Source of the DNA: Acidobacteriota bacterium
GTDB lineage: Bacteria; Acidobacteriota; Terriglobia; Bryobacterales; Bryobacteraceae
Length of the DNA: 34,165 bases
Direction: 5' to 3'
Assembly: GCA_016201205.1 (NCBI GenBank)
Contig: JACQDF010000106.1
Location: 1 to 34,165, forward strand
In this document: piece by piece, positions 1 through 7,490 of the stretch
Position numbering within the stretch: the first letter of the stretch is position 1
Layout: every line of letters starts with the position of its first letter
Position numbers and translations under genes: made by a program
The notes under the pieces: generated by a model
Database searches by the model: none
Told to the model about the DNA's origin: nothing
Seen by the model: the letters and a program-made list of their open reading frames with translations, nothing else

Positions 1-849
1 CCGCAGTTTCTCGTCGTCCTCCTGCCGTTTGGAGAACACCGGGTAGGCAACGGCGTTCAGGATCGGATTCACGGTTGCCAGCGGCCGCACAACCGTCTCG
101 TAAGCCAGCCGGTAAATGCCCAGCGGTCCGCTTCCCAGAATGCGGCCTACCAGCATGTAGTCGGCGTTGGACCAGATGTAGTTGGTGATGCGATCCCCGA
201 TCTGAAAGAGTCCGAATCGCACAAACCCGCGCAGGTGTGACCGCTGAAAGCACAAGCGCGGCCGCCATGTGGTCCAGCCGCGGCTGATCAGCCAGGCTGC
301 GCGGGCGGCGGCCGCGCCCAGCCCGCCGTAGACCAGCGAGTAGGCGCCCGCGCCCAGCCCGGCGGACCCCACCGCCACGGTGGCGGAAACCACCGCGCCC
401 AGGATATCGCCGATTGCCAGACGCTGGAATTCGAGTTCGCGCTGGGCCAGCATTTGAAACTGCTGCCCCAGCGCCATCATGACGAATGTTGCAGCTACCC
501 AGGGAACCAGCCCTGCCAGCTCCGGCTCGTGGAAATAGGCGACCAGAAGCGGCGCGGAAAGACACGACAGGGCGGCGATCAGGCACCCGGCCAGAACGTT
601 CAACCAGTACACACTGGAAAGCTGATCCCGGGTCACGTCCCGCCGCTGGATGACGGCATTGCTGACCCCGGCGTCGGCGAACATCGGCGCAAAGCCCAGG
701 AAAACCCAGATCATCGCCGTCAGACCAAAATCTCTGGGTTCGAGCAGACGGCTGAGCGCCGCCGTTTGAGCAAACTGGATGAGAACCGTCAAGGCGGTCG
801 ACGAGGAGAGCCACTGGATTCCGAAAACCGCCTGGGCGCGCAGAGACAT
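1..849 (-). CDS. Wzx-type oligosaccharide flippase, partial (C-terminus beyond the window)
   Basis: The minus strand is open from an ATG at 849 to the left edge and gives 283 residues without a stop. The protein starts MSLRAQAVFGIQWLSSS and has at least five or six hydrophobic segments. Near the N-terminus are LSRLLEPRDFGLTAM and FADAGVSNAVIQRRD, which fit the first helices of the MOP-superfamily polysaccharide transporters (Polysacc_synt_3/WzxC type). Such proteins flip lipid-linked oligosaccharide across the inner membrane. Family members have about 450-490 residues, so roughly a third is missing to the left. The start lies 3 nt after the methyltransferase stop, so the two genes are almost certainly co-transcribed as part of a surface-polysaccharide operon. 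Confidence 0.88.
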   Translation of the reverse strand, partial: MSLRAQAVFGIQWLSSSTALTVLIQFAQTAALSRLLEPRDFGLTAMIWVFLGFAPMFADAGVSNAVIQRRDVTRDQLSSVYWLNVLAGCLIAALSCLSAPLLVAYFHEPELAGLVPWVAATFVMMALGQQFQMLAQRELEFQRLAIGDILGAVVSATVAVGSAGLGAGAYSLVYGGLGAAAARAAWLISRGWTTWRPRLCFQRSHLRGFVRFGLFQIGDRITNYIWSNADYMLVGRILGSGPLGIYRLAYETVVRPLATVNPILNAVAYPVFSKRQEDDEKLR

Positions 850-852
850 GCG

Positions 853-1605
853 TCAGCGGCCGCCACCCGGTTTGCGAAACAGAACATGTATCCAGCCCGC
901 GGTCGGACGGGAGACCACCTGTTGCCACCGATCCAACCGGGTCGCCAGACGCGAAGCTGCTTTCTCCAGAACTGTTCGCGAAGCGGGAGGCTCCATGCGG
1001 GCGCCGCAATAGACACACCCCTCCACCTGATCGTAAGTGCCCCATGGATTCCCGGCCACGTTCATCAGCCAGCAGGAGACCGGGTTGGTCCTCTCGTGAC
1101 GGACTCCCACGAAACTCGTCTCGACCACCTCGAGGCCGCCAAACAGCCTGCGGATACGCTGCTCGTCGAACGAATGGACGTGGCCGCAACAAGGATTGAT
1201 CCGCCCGCAACGGCGGCAGGTCATCTTTCCCACCCGGGTGTCCTGCCGGCAGGGAACTCCGATCAAGACGTCGTACCGGACGACGCGTGTGATCTCCGCC
1301 GCCGCCCTCTCCACCGCCGGAACATGCTCGAGGACCTCGGCGCAGAGGATCGAGTCAAAGGCATTGTCTGGAAACTCGAGCGCCGTCACATCGCCTTTTA
1401 CCGTCGTGACGCGCTCGGCGGCGAATGCGGGCTTTTCGAGGTCGAGAGCCGTGACGGCTTGGAAATGTTCCGCCAGCAGGCGCGAGTGGTGCCCGTCGCG
1501 GGCGCCGATTTCCAGAATCGAGCGCCTTGCTTTGGGCAGAAGCCGCAGCAGATCCTGTGTGCGCAGCCCCTCGATTTCCTGCTGCCGGTATTTTACAAGG
1601 TCCAT
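853..1605 (-). CDS. class I SAM-dependent methyltransferase with extra cysteine pairs
   Basis: 250 residues. A SAM-binding motif ILEIGARDG lies at residues 30-38, an acidic post-strand-2 residue in ALDLEKP near 55, and CAEVLEHVP around 88-96, as in Methyltransf_11 proteins. Cysteine pairs C130/C133, C139/C140 and C197/C200, with nearby His142 and His144, could form a zinc site, which is not standard for this fold. It sits between a glycosyltransferase and a flippase, so modification of a sugar or lipid-linked glycan is likely; this is inference from position. The ATG at 1605 has a short GGAG just upstream. The substrate cannot be read from the sequence. Confidence 0.85.
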   Translation of the reverse strand: MDLVKYRQQEIEGLRTQDLLRLLPKARRSILEIGARDGHHSRLLAEHFQAVTALDLEKPAFAAERVTTVKGDVTALEFPDNAFDSILCAEVLEHVPAVERAAAEITRVVRYDVLIGVPCRQDTRVGKMTCRRCGRINPCCGHVHSFDEQRIRRLFGGLEVVETSFVGVRHERTNPVSCWLMNVAGNPWGTYDQVEGCVYCGARMEPPASRTVLEKAASRLATRLDRWQQVVSRPTAGWIHVLFRKPGGGR

Positions 1606-1657
1606 GCTCCGTTACTCGTATGGTAAGCCGCCGGCTTGTTGTGCTGCCGCACCGCAT

Positions 1658-2938
1658 TCAGGATGAGGGCTGATCCTGAAGCTGATCCAAGATACCAGCA
1701 AGGCGCTCGGTCTGCATAGGCGCGGCGAATTGGCGAAGACACTCTTCGCTCAGCGGGGAGGGAGCGGATGGAAGGCGCAGGAAGGATTCCAGCTTGTCCA
1801 GGCGCTCCTGCTCGGAATCCTCGATGTAGAGACATGCGTGGGGAATGCCGCTGATCCGCACGATCCAGTCCAGCGGCGATCCTCGGCCGGTGAATGCCAG
1901 AATCGGCCGCCCCACGGGGAGATAGTCGTAGACCTTGGCGGGGACTTGTATGATCTCGCCGCCCTTGCGGTATCGGTCGATGACCAGCAGAAAGTCGGAT
2001 TCCGCCACCGCCCGCCGCGCTTCGTCGATGGGAAGAGGCCGGGGGATGCACTCCAGAATCCCGGCCGCGGCCAGGTTCCGGAAGGAGGAGAGAGAGCGCA
2101 ATTCCCGTTCACCCTGGACCTCCCCGATCAACCGAAGCCGAAACGTGGCCGGGTCGAGCCGGCGCTGGCGCAGCAGTGCGTCAAAGCACGCCAGCGTGGG
2201 TCCGCCCAGGCTGACGGAGTAGATGGTGCCGGCATGCGTCATGACGCGGTAAGGGCGTGACGGAAGGGGGAGAGGACGCAGCGTCTCGGTCTCCGGATCG
2301 AATCCGTTGTAAATGACATGCACCTTGCCCTCGTGCTGCGGGTACTGGCGGCGCCAGAAACGAGCCATGGCTTCTGTATTGGCGATCACTGCATCCGCGT
2401 CCTGGAAGAAACCGCGCTCCAGCCACCGGTCGATGGCCTTGAGGCAATACTGCCGGCGGTCGACGTTGCCGAACATAGGGTCGCGAAAATCAGCTACCCA
2501 TTTGACCGGATAACGCTGCCGGATCGCTCTGGCTGCCAGGTGGACGCTGAAGGGAGGCGACGTCGAGTAGATCGCCTGGAAGCTGATTTGCTCGAGCAGT
2601 TTTCCGGCAACTTCCACCGCCGGGCGATACCAGCTCATGCGGTCGTCGTTGTGGATCACAAAGCGGTTCACAAGACGCTCGGCAAGACTTGGCCGATACG
2701 GAACGGTATGAATTCGGGAATCCGCTTCTGGCTGCTCGCTGCCCGTGATGACGACGGGCATCCAGCCATGGCGGGGCAAGTATTTCGCAAAGCGGGAGGG
2801 TCTCTGCGCGCCGATGATGTTTTCCGGCGGATATACATTGGCAAAGATCAGAACGGATTTTGTTGCGGAAGAGTTTCGAGTCACCAAGGTTCTATTCTCA
2901 AACACTGTTGTCGACATTAGGTTTCGGCTGAAAAGCAT
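1658..2938 (-). CDS. glycosyltransferase, GT4-like (GT-B fold)
   Basis: 426 residues. The N-terminal Rossmann half opens with SVLIFANVYPPENIIGAQR and RFAKYLPRHGWMPVVIT, typical of GT4-type enzymes that bind acceptor at the N-terminal domain. A second half contains HVIYNGFDPE near residue 210 and KVYDYLPVGRPILAF near 340, the usual donor-binding region. It probably adds a sugar from a nucleotide sugar to a lipid-linked glycan on the cytoplasmic face. The start at 2938 is preceded on the minus strand by AAGGGGGT with a 6-nt spacer. A second ATG at 2917 is possible but lacks such a site. The methyltransferase follows after 52 nt. Confidence 0.88.
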   Translation of the reverse strand: MLFSRNLMSTTVFENRTLVTRNSSATKSVLIFANVYPPENIIGAQRPSRFAKYLPRHGWMPVVITGSEQPEADSRIHTVPYRPSLAERLVNRFVIHNDDRMSWYRPAVEVAGKLLEQISFQAIYSTSPPFSVHLAARAIRQRYPVKWVADFRDPMFGNVDRRQYCLKAIDRWLERGFFQDADAVIANTEAMARFWRRQYPQHEGKVHVIYNGFDPETETLRPLPLPSRPYRVMTHAGTIYSVSLGGPTLACFDALLRQRRLDPATFRLRLIGEVQGERELRSLSSFRNLAAAGILECIPRPLPIDEARRAVAESDFLLVIDRYRKGGEIIQVPAKVYDYLPVGRPILAFTGRGSPLDWIVRISGIPHACLYIEDSEQERLDKLESFLRLPSAPSPLSEECLRQFAAPMQTERLAGILDQLQDQPSS

Positions 2939-3085
2939 TCAAGCACCCCCTTTGGGGGCGCAGGTTGAGCCTATTCTCAAAGGTATCTCATCGCTCGACG
3001 CCATTGTGGCGGCACACCGCCGTAACTGTACGGGTTGAATCGAGGGGCCGTTTCCGTGGGGTATAGTGAGGATTGAAAATCGCCG

Positions 3086-4837
3086 ATGAAGCTCGCAGAA
3101 GCTCTCCAGATCCTCAATGCAGCTCGCTCGAAGGACGCTCCCCTCTTTCGCATCTCTCTCTGCTGCGGCTTCACTCCGCTGCACCTGGCGACTATGTTGC
3201 AGGCTCATCTGCAATCCCGGTTCGAGGGCCGCAAGGTGGAACTCGACGTCGGGCTGTATGGAGATCTGACCGGCAATGTCGAGCGGGCGTCCGCTGGCGC
3301 GCCTCATGCCGTCGCCATTGCGATCGAGTGGCCGGATCTCGATCCGCGTCTCGGCTACCGCCGGCTTGGCGGGTGGAGTCCGTCGCTGGCATCCACCATC
3401 GTCGGCGAATCCACCGAGCGGCTCGGCCATCTCGAAAAAGCCATTCGCTCCCTGTCAGCGCACGCTCCCGTCGCTGTTGCTCTTCCCGGACTGCGCCTGC
3501 CTCCAGCCTTTCTTCCCGTGAATGCCAAATCCTCCCCCCACGCGATCCAGCTCGAACTGGCGGTGGCCGAATTTGCGGCCGCGATGGCGGCGGCTCGCGT
3601 TACGGTGGTGAACTCACAGACTCTCGACCTTCTGTCTCCGCCGTCCTCCCGGCACGACCTGAAGTGGGAGTTACACACCGGATTTCCGTACACACAGCAT
3701 CACGCCGACGTTCTGGGAGCGCTGCTCGCGGATTGCATGGCCGCGCGCGATACCCCTAAGAAGGGGCTGATCACCGACCTGGACGACACCCTGTGGCGTG
3801 GGATCGTCGGCGAAGCCGGGCCTCAGGGTATTTCGTGGGATCTCGAGAACCACAGCCAGGTCCACGGCATCTACCAGCAGTTGCTGGCGTCTCTGGCCGG
3901 GCAGGGTGTGCTGCTCGCAGCCGCCAGCAAGAACGACCCCTCAGTCGTGCGGGAGACATTCGAGCAACGCAAGGATCTCCTGATTTCAGCGGAGAGTCTC
4001 TTCCCGCTGGAAGTTCACTGGGGAGCGAAATCCGATTCTGTCGCGCGCATTGTTCGGACCTGGAACGTCGGACCGGAGAGTGTGGTGTTTGTCGACGACA
4101 GCCCGCTCGAAATCGCGGAAGTGCAGGGGGCCTGCCCGGACATCGAGTGCATCCTGTTTCCCAAGAATGATCCTGCGGCTGCCCTCGAGCTGTTCTATCG
4201 CCTGCGCGATCTGTTCGGCAAAGATGCCATCGCCGCCGAAGACGCTTTGCGGCTCGAAAGTATCCGCCAAGGGATCCACTTTCAGCAGGAGATTGCCTCC
4301 TCGGCCGGCCGCCGTGAGGAATTCCTTTCCCAACTCGACGCCGCCATCACGTTCACCCTCAACCCTGCGGAGAACGATGCTCGCGTGCTCGAGCTGGTCA
4401 ACAAGACGAATCAGTTCAACCTCAACGGGATCCGCTTCAGCGAAGCAGAATGGGGCCGGCTGCGTCTTTCCGAGAGAGCCGCCCTGCTCTCGGTCTCTTA
4501 CACCGACAAGTTCGGACCGCTCGGAACCGTTGCTGTTCTCGCCGGTGTGATCACCGGCGCCGACCTCCATACGCGGGCGTGGGTTATGAGCTGCCGCGCC
4601 TTTTCCCGGCGGATCGAACACCAGACCCTGCGGTTCCTGTTCGACCATTACCCCATCGAACGCATTGTTTTCGACTTCCGCCCCACCGCCAGGAATGGAC
4701 CGTTCCGGGAATTTGCGGCCACGTTCCTTGGGCGCGAACCGGAAGGCGAATTTCCGATCCGGCGTGACGAGTTCCTCCGCCGGTGCCCGCCGCTGCATCA
4801 CAAAACCGAATCCCGCACTCGAGAGGTGTTGGCATGA
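3086..4837 (+). CDS. FkbH-like HAD-IIIC family protein (acyl/glyceryl transfer to ACP)
   Basis: 583 residues. The HAD domain starts around residue 230 with LITDLDDTLWRGIVGE, which holds the two motif-I aspartates, followed by AAASKNDPSVVRETF and VFVDDSPLEIAEV near 334. These are hallmarks of FkbH/HAD superfamily subfamily IIIC. The N-terminal third is an SGNH-like region seen in long family members, and the C-terminal part (FNLNGIRFSE, VSYTDKFGPLGTVAVL) resembles the GNAT-like tail. Characterised FkbH proteins take a glyceryl unit from 1,3-bisphosphoglycerate and load it on an acyl carrier protein. An ACP gene overlaps its stop by 4 nt (ATGA), which supports the same chemistry. The start is divergent from the glycosyltransferase, with 147 nt between. 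Confidence 0.88.
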   Translation: MKLAEALQILNAARSKDAPLFRISLCCGFTPLHLATMLQAHLQSRFEGRKVELDVGLYGDLTGNVERASAGAPHAVAIAIEWPDLDPRLGYRRLGGWSPSLASTIVGESTERLGHLEKAIRSLSAHAPVAVALPGLRLPPAFLPVNAKSSPHAIQLELAVAEFAAAMAAARVTVVNSQTLDLLSPPSSRHDLKWELHTGFPYTQHHADVLGALLADCMAARDTPKKGLITDLDDTLWRGIVGEAGPQGISWDLENHSQVHGIYQQLLASLAGQGVLLAAASKNDPSVVRETFEQRKDLLISAESLFPLEVHWGAKSDSVARIVRTWNVGPESVVFVDDSPLEIAEVQGACPDIECILFPKNDPAAALELFYRLRDLFGKDAIAAEDALRLESIRQGIHFQQEIASSAGRREEFLSQLDAAITFTLNPAENDARVLELVNKTNQFNLNGIRFSEAEWGRLRLSERAALLSVSYTDKFGPLGTVAVLAGVITGADLHTRAWVMSCRAFSRRIEHQTLRFLFDHYPIERIVFDFRPTARNGPFREFAATFLGREPEGEFPIRRDEFLRRCPPLHHKTESRTREVLA

Positions 4838-5070
4838 ACGACCTCCAGCCGAGGCTGGTCCGCTGCTTCCAGACAGTGTTCCCGGGGCTCTCGGAGTCGC
4901 AAGCCCGGCAGGCGACACAAGCCGCCTTGGAGAACTGGGATTCCGTAGCCGCCATCACGCTGGTCACTGTGATCGAGGAAGAATTCTCCACTTCCGTCGA
5001 TCTGGAGGAGCTCCCCGAGCTGAACTCGTTTGAGGCGATTGCAGCCTATTTGGACGGAACCGGCGTTTAG
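4834..5070 (+). CDS. stand-alone acyl carrier protein
   Basis: 78 residues, normal ACP length. The phosphopantetheine site is the serine in WDSVAAITLVTVIEEEF, the DS-(V/L) motif at the start of helix II. The acidic helix II and the following VDLEELPELNSFEAIAAYL match the PP-binding fold. The ATG at 4834 overlaps the FkbH-like stop as ATGA, so translation is coupled and the upstream enzyme is the probable loading partner. The last four bases overlap the stop of the convergent acetyltransferase-like gene. No ketosynthase or acyltransferase of polyketide type is near, so the ACP probably carries a small acyl group for decoration rather than chain building. Confidence 0.88.
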   Translation: MNDLQPRLVRCFQTVFPGLSESQARQATQAALENWDSVAAITLVTVIEEEFSTSVDLEELPELNSFEAIAAYLDGTGV

Positions 5071-6107
5071 GTCCGATATTCCGGTCCGGTCCCGTGCATC
5101 GAGGAGAAGTCGGAATCGATCATTTGCAAGTGGAACGCCGTCCCGGCCGCCAGGAACTCTTTTGTTCCAAAGAAGGCAATCGGAATCTTGTCCAGCAGGC
5201 GAAAGCCGCAGCCAAGCAGTGCCTTCCGGGCCAGCGGCATCGAAGACATGGTAATAACTTCCGCAGCCTCGGGATCCAGCAAGGCCGCCTCAAACGCCGC
5301 TCGATAAGCCGCCTTCCAATCGTCTTCCTCTTTGGATTCGACCCACAGATCCGCGATCCGCACCTGATGATGGACCAACGACAGACAGCAGTACCCGCAA
5401 GGTCTGTCTTGACGAGCCAACTGGTAGAACCGGAACTTGACTGCCGGACATGCCAGCAAATACTCGAACAGTGCGGCATGGCGTACCCCGATCAGCGAAT
5501 CCGGCGACGGTTTGGGCCACAGATGTTCCCCAAGCGCGCCGGGAGCTTGTTCGATCGCCCTCCATTCCCGGCCAGGCGGAAGCGGAGGCCACCATCGCCA
5601 CCATGTGTTTCTGGCCCATCGGAGGGGCAACTTCCAGTTGTTGAACTGATGAGTGCGCGTTTGAAGGAAAGGACGCAGCGGGCGTGCGAAGAACCAAGCC
5701 TCGTTGTAGGGCCGGAAGCCGAATTTCGGCAGGATTGCCCGCGTCATCTCGGATCCCCCGATGGCGCACACGCCGTCCACCAGATTCGCCGTGCGCTTGA
5801 GCAGGGAGATCCCCGCCCCGGGCGTCTCCGGGTCCGCCACCCAATCAATCAGGAACTGCCCTTTCCACTCGCGTGCAGCCGAGAGCAGGCGCATGGGCCA
5901 AGTGCATCCGTGGGCCACGATTCTCCCGCCGAGCTCGATCACATAACTCCGCGACCCCCCCCAATCCGGATGCTGCCGCCAGTATTTCCAGTGCTGATAG
6001 GCCCGATCGCGGAATGGGTTGTCCGGGGAGAGCCGGAAAACGCGTGTGGTCAGATCGGCGATCGCTTCAAAATCGCCCGGGCTCGCCGGTCGAAACGATT
6101 GACTCAT
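5067..6107 (-). CDS. GNAT-family acyltransferase-like protein
   Basis: 346 residues, longer than a single GNAT domain. The N-terminus FRPASPGDFEAIADLTTRVF is a typical GNAT opening. The middle, VADPETPGAGISLLKR, fits the loop near the acyl-CoA binding region, and KFGFRPYNEAWFFARP resembles the end of a GNAT domain. The C-terminal half looks like a second, weaker GNAT-like lobe ending in ARKALLGCGFRLLDKIPIAFF. Similar double-GNAT proteins occur in exopolysaccharide loci. Its stop overlaps the ACP stop by 4 nt tail to tail, so the two lie in opposite transcripts. A role in moving an acyl group from the ACP to a sugar amine is possible but only inferred. Confidence 0.75.
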   Translation of the reverse strand: MSQSFRPASPGDFEAIADLTTRVFRLSPDNPFRDRAYQHWKYWRQHPDWGGSRSYVIELGGRIVAHGCTWPMRLLSAAREWKGQFLIDWVADPETPGAGISLLKRTANLVDGVCAIGGSEMTRAILPKFGFRPYNEAWFFARPLRPFLQTRTHQFNNWKLPLRWARNTWWRWWPPLPPGREWRAIEQAPGALGEHLWPKPSPDSLIGVRHAALFEYLLACPAVKFRFYQLARQDRPCGYCCLSLVHHQVRIADLWVESKEEDDWKAAYRAAFEAALLDPEAAEVITMSSMPLARKALLGCGFRLLDKIPIAFFGTKEFLAAGTAFHLQMIDSDFSSMHGTGPEYRT

Positions 6108-6386
6108 GATCGGTGCGGTGGAAACAAGAGCATTCTTAGGCTACCATCGCGGCTCACGACACGCCGGGAGTTGGAAAATTCCGGGTGGCGATGACGCTGG
6201 TGGAAAAGAGTGAGGATGCGCGGTGTTCGCCGCCGTCGTCGGTCCTGCTGCGCAGATGCATCAGCATCTTGCTACGACCTGGGCGCGCGTGTTACCTTCT
6301 ACCGCGTGGCGGTTTGGTCCAAACACGAGTTCGGCGGCTTGCGCTGTATAAGCGGTCTTCAAAACAAAAGAGAAAAGGAGGAAACA
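6108..6386. other. intergenic stretch upstream of the small ORF, no gene seen
   Basis: Open frames here lack coding character on both strands. It must contain the promoter of the minus-strand GNAT-like gene (start 6107) and probably one for the plus-strand small ORF, judging by TATAAG at 6347-6352. No convincing -35/-10 pair with normal spacing is seen for either. Confidence 0.4.
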
Positions 6387-6467
6387 ATGGCGCAACGAGC
6401 AAGAACGTTCAGCTTTCGGGTCCCCGTCAGGGTTGTGCCGCGGCCAGTCGAGGCCGAGGCTGTATGA
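6387..6467 (+). CDS. 26-residue putative small protein with strong ribosome binding site
   Basis: The ORF encodes MAQRARTFSFRVPVRVVPRP followed by VEAEAV and stops with TGA. It is preceded by AAAAGGAGGAAACA directly before the ATG, one of the best Shine-Dalgarno sites in the window. A -10-like TATAAG lies at 6347-6352, about 35 nt upstream of the ATG, but I see no good -35. The peptide is basic in its first 20 residues with alternating valines and has no signal peptide. I do not recognise it. It could be a real small protein or a leader peptide. Confidence 0.4.
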   Translation: MAQRARTFSFRVPVRVVPRPVEAEAV

Positions 6468-6497
6468 CCAGGCACACACGTGCTGAATCGCGGTGGC

Positions 6498-6515
6498 TTG
6501 GGGGTTCATAGCCCC
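6498..6515. repeat. short G5/C5 hairpin between small ORF and toxin gene
   Basis: GGGGG-TTCATAG-CCCCC forms a 5-bp GC stem with a 7-nt loop, located about 30 nt after the small ORF. A wider GGCTT/AAGCC pair encloses it. There is no T-tract, so it is at best a weak or Rho-type attenuator. Confidence 0.35.
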
Positions 6516-6561
6516 CTGGACCGGTTGCGGAAGCCGATGTCCGTCGAGGAACGCCCAGATC

Positions 6562-6568
6562 GTTAGAC
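6562..6568 (+). other. integron-type core sequence GTTAGAC upstream of the toxin gene
   Basis: GTTAGAC fits the GTTRRRY core at which integron integrases cut. It lies 24 nt before the toxin start, a spacing usual for cassette 5' ends. The 7-nt consensus is expected about once per kilobase by chance. The sequence to its left gives only a poor imperfect hairpin, so on its own this is weak; it matters because of the matching site at 7222-7300. Confidence 0.35.
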
Positions 6569-6592
6569 GCCTGGGTGAAGTAAACTGTTGGA

Positions 6593-7063
6593 GTGAAGAG
6601 GCTTCGTATCTACGTGGACACGTCAGTGCTGGGAGGCTGCTTTGATCCAGAGTTCGCCGAATGGTCCAATCGGCTAGTGCAACGATTTCGCGAGGGCGAG
6701 TTCGCCCCGTTGTTGTCGGCGGTCACAGCGGCTGAAGTCGAGCAGGCTCCCGAAGCGGTTCGGCAAGTCCACGATGAGTTGGTCCGGATGGGTTCTGAGG
6801 TGCTTTTGGCATCCGGGGAGGCCATGGAACTCTTGGCGGCATACGAAGATCGGCGAATCCTGGGACCAAAGTTCCGGAATGACATGTTGCACATCGCGGT
6901 GGCGACCGTTGCAGAAGCCGACGTGCTCGTCAGTTGGAACTTCCGGCACATCGTCCGGCTCGACCGGATTCGCCTCTTCAACTCCGTGAACCTAGAATTG
7001 GGCTATAAACCGTTGGCAATTTACTCTCCACGTGAAGTGGTGCCCCATGAAACAGACGATTGA
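6593..7063 (+). CDS. PIN-domain toxin (VapC-like ribonuclease)
   Basis: 156 residues from a GTG start. Acidic PIN residues are visible: D9 in YVDTSVLGG, E48 in AAEVEQAP, D97 in RNDMLHIAVAT and D110 in AEADVLVSWNFRHIV. The SWNFRHIV segment and the C-terminal FNSVNLELGYKPLAIYSPREVV are diagnostic of the PIN subfamily found with a short downstream antitoxin in cyanobacteria and many soil bacteria. Such toxins are metal-dependent RNases. The antitoxin gene starts inside the last 17 nt of this gene, so the order is toxin first. The pair lies between two integron-like core sequences, and base composition is slightly less GC-rich than the flanking glycan and cytochrome genes. Confidence 0.85.
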   Translation: MKRLRIYVDTSVLGGCFDPEFAEWSNRLVQRFREGEFAPLLSAVTAAEVEQAPEAVRQVHDELVRMGSEVLLASGEAMELLAAYEDRRILGPKFRNDMLHIAVATVAEADVLVSWNFRHIVRLDRIRLFNSVNLELGYKPLAIYSPREVVPHETDD

Positions 7064-7244
7064 GATTCGGGCGGTGGACTTGGTACGGCGCATCCGCGAC
7101 GCTCAGGCGGAGCAACTGGCTGACAAATCGGTTGCCGAAGTGATGGAGTTCTTCAATCGAGCCGCTGAGCGCGCCAGAGAACGGAGCGGAGTGCTCGGAG
7201 GCGTGCCCAAGCCCAGCAACGCGTCAACAACGAGATGCGGCTGA
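7047..7244 (+). CDS. antitoxin of the PIN toxin
   Basis: 65 residues, overlapping the toxin gene by 17 nt. VRRIRDAQAEQLADKSVAEV followed by MEFFNRAAERARE matches the short antitoxins that follow this PIN subfamily, whose core is an R-x-I-R-D helix followed by a D-K-S turn and an EFF helix. The C-terminal tail (GVPKPSNASTTRCG) runs into the attC-like hairpin, and the stop codon lies inside that hairpin, as often seen in integron cassettes. An in-frame GTG at 7032 also exists, but the ATG at 7047 gives the family-like N-terminus. Confidence 0.75.
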   Translation: MKQTIEIRAVDLVRRIRDAQAEQLADKSVAEVMEFFNRAAERARERSGVLGGVPKPSNASTTRCG

Positions 7245-7300
7245 CAAGCGCGCGATGGCATACAATGGCGCGCGCTTGCAGTCTGATCTCGGTGTTAGGC
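7222..7300 (+). other. attC-like recombination site (integron cassette end)
   Basis: The 79-nt stretch folds into an imperfect hairpin. AAC (7226-7228) pairs with GTT (7294-7296), CGAGAT (7231-7236) with ATCTCG (7286-7291), and CAAGCGCGCG (7245-7254) with CGCGCGCTTG (7269-7278), with a 14-nt loop. The inner arms GCGGCTGA and CAGTCTG pair partly and leave an unpaired base. The right end reads GTTAGGC, a perfect GTTRRRY. The left end CGTCAAC fits RYYYAAC at five of seven positions. Length, geometry, unpaired base and location after a toxin-antitoxin pair fit an attC site. No integron integrase lies in the window, so it may be a lone cassette. Confidence 0.55.
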
Positions 7301-7465
7301 AGAGGGTGCTCGCCCTGACAGCAACAACTGGTGCTATCTGGGGTCGGCGCGGGTGGGTCACGGCGGTCGCTGCGTGGGCGTGCGTACCCTTGGCTCCGCA
7401 GGCAAGCAACGATCTTCCAGCGCTGGAGCGAGGAAGCACTTTTGTAGGGCCGCGCCGGGCTCAAG

Positions 7466-7471
7466 TATACT
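7466..7471 (+). promoter_or_regulatory. -10 element of the Asp-box protein gene
   Basis: TATACT lies 19 nt before the ATG at 7491. The best -35 is a weak TTGTAG at 7442-7447, 18 nt upstream. GGAAAGAG just before the ATG serves as ribosome binding site. The rest of 7301-7465 shows only a 12-bp palindrome, TCCAGCGCTGGA, and no gene. Confidence 0.4.
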
Positions 7472-7490
7472 GAGCGGTGGAAAGAGCCCT

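Noticed and set aside
454-1626. 390-codon plus-strand frame opposite the flippase and methyltransferase genes
   Set aside because: It is a mirror of two well-supported minus-strand genes, is rich in Arg/Pro/Gly and shows no domain.
6480-6568. second complete attC site upstream of the toxin
   Set aside because: Only the GTTAGAC core fits. The best partner arm (AATCG with TGGC) gives too few pairs, so only the core is reported.
7415-7440. palindrome TCCAGCGCTGGA as operator or terminator
   Set aside because: A 12-bp GC palindrome is common by chance here, no T-tract follows, and it lies too far from the -10 at 7466 to judge.
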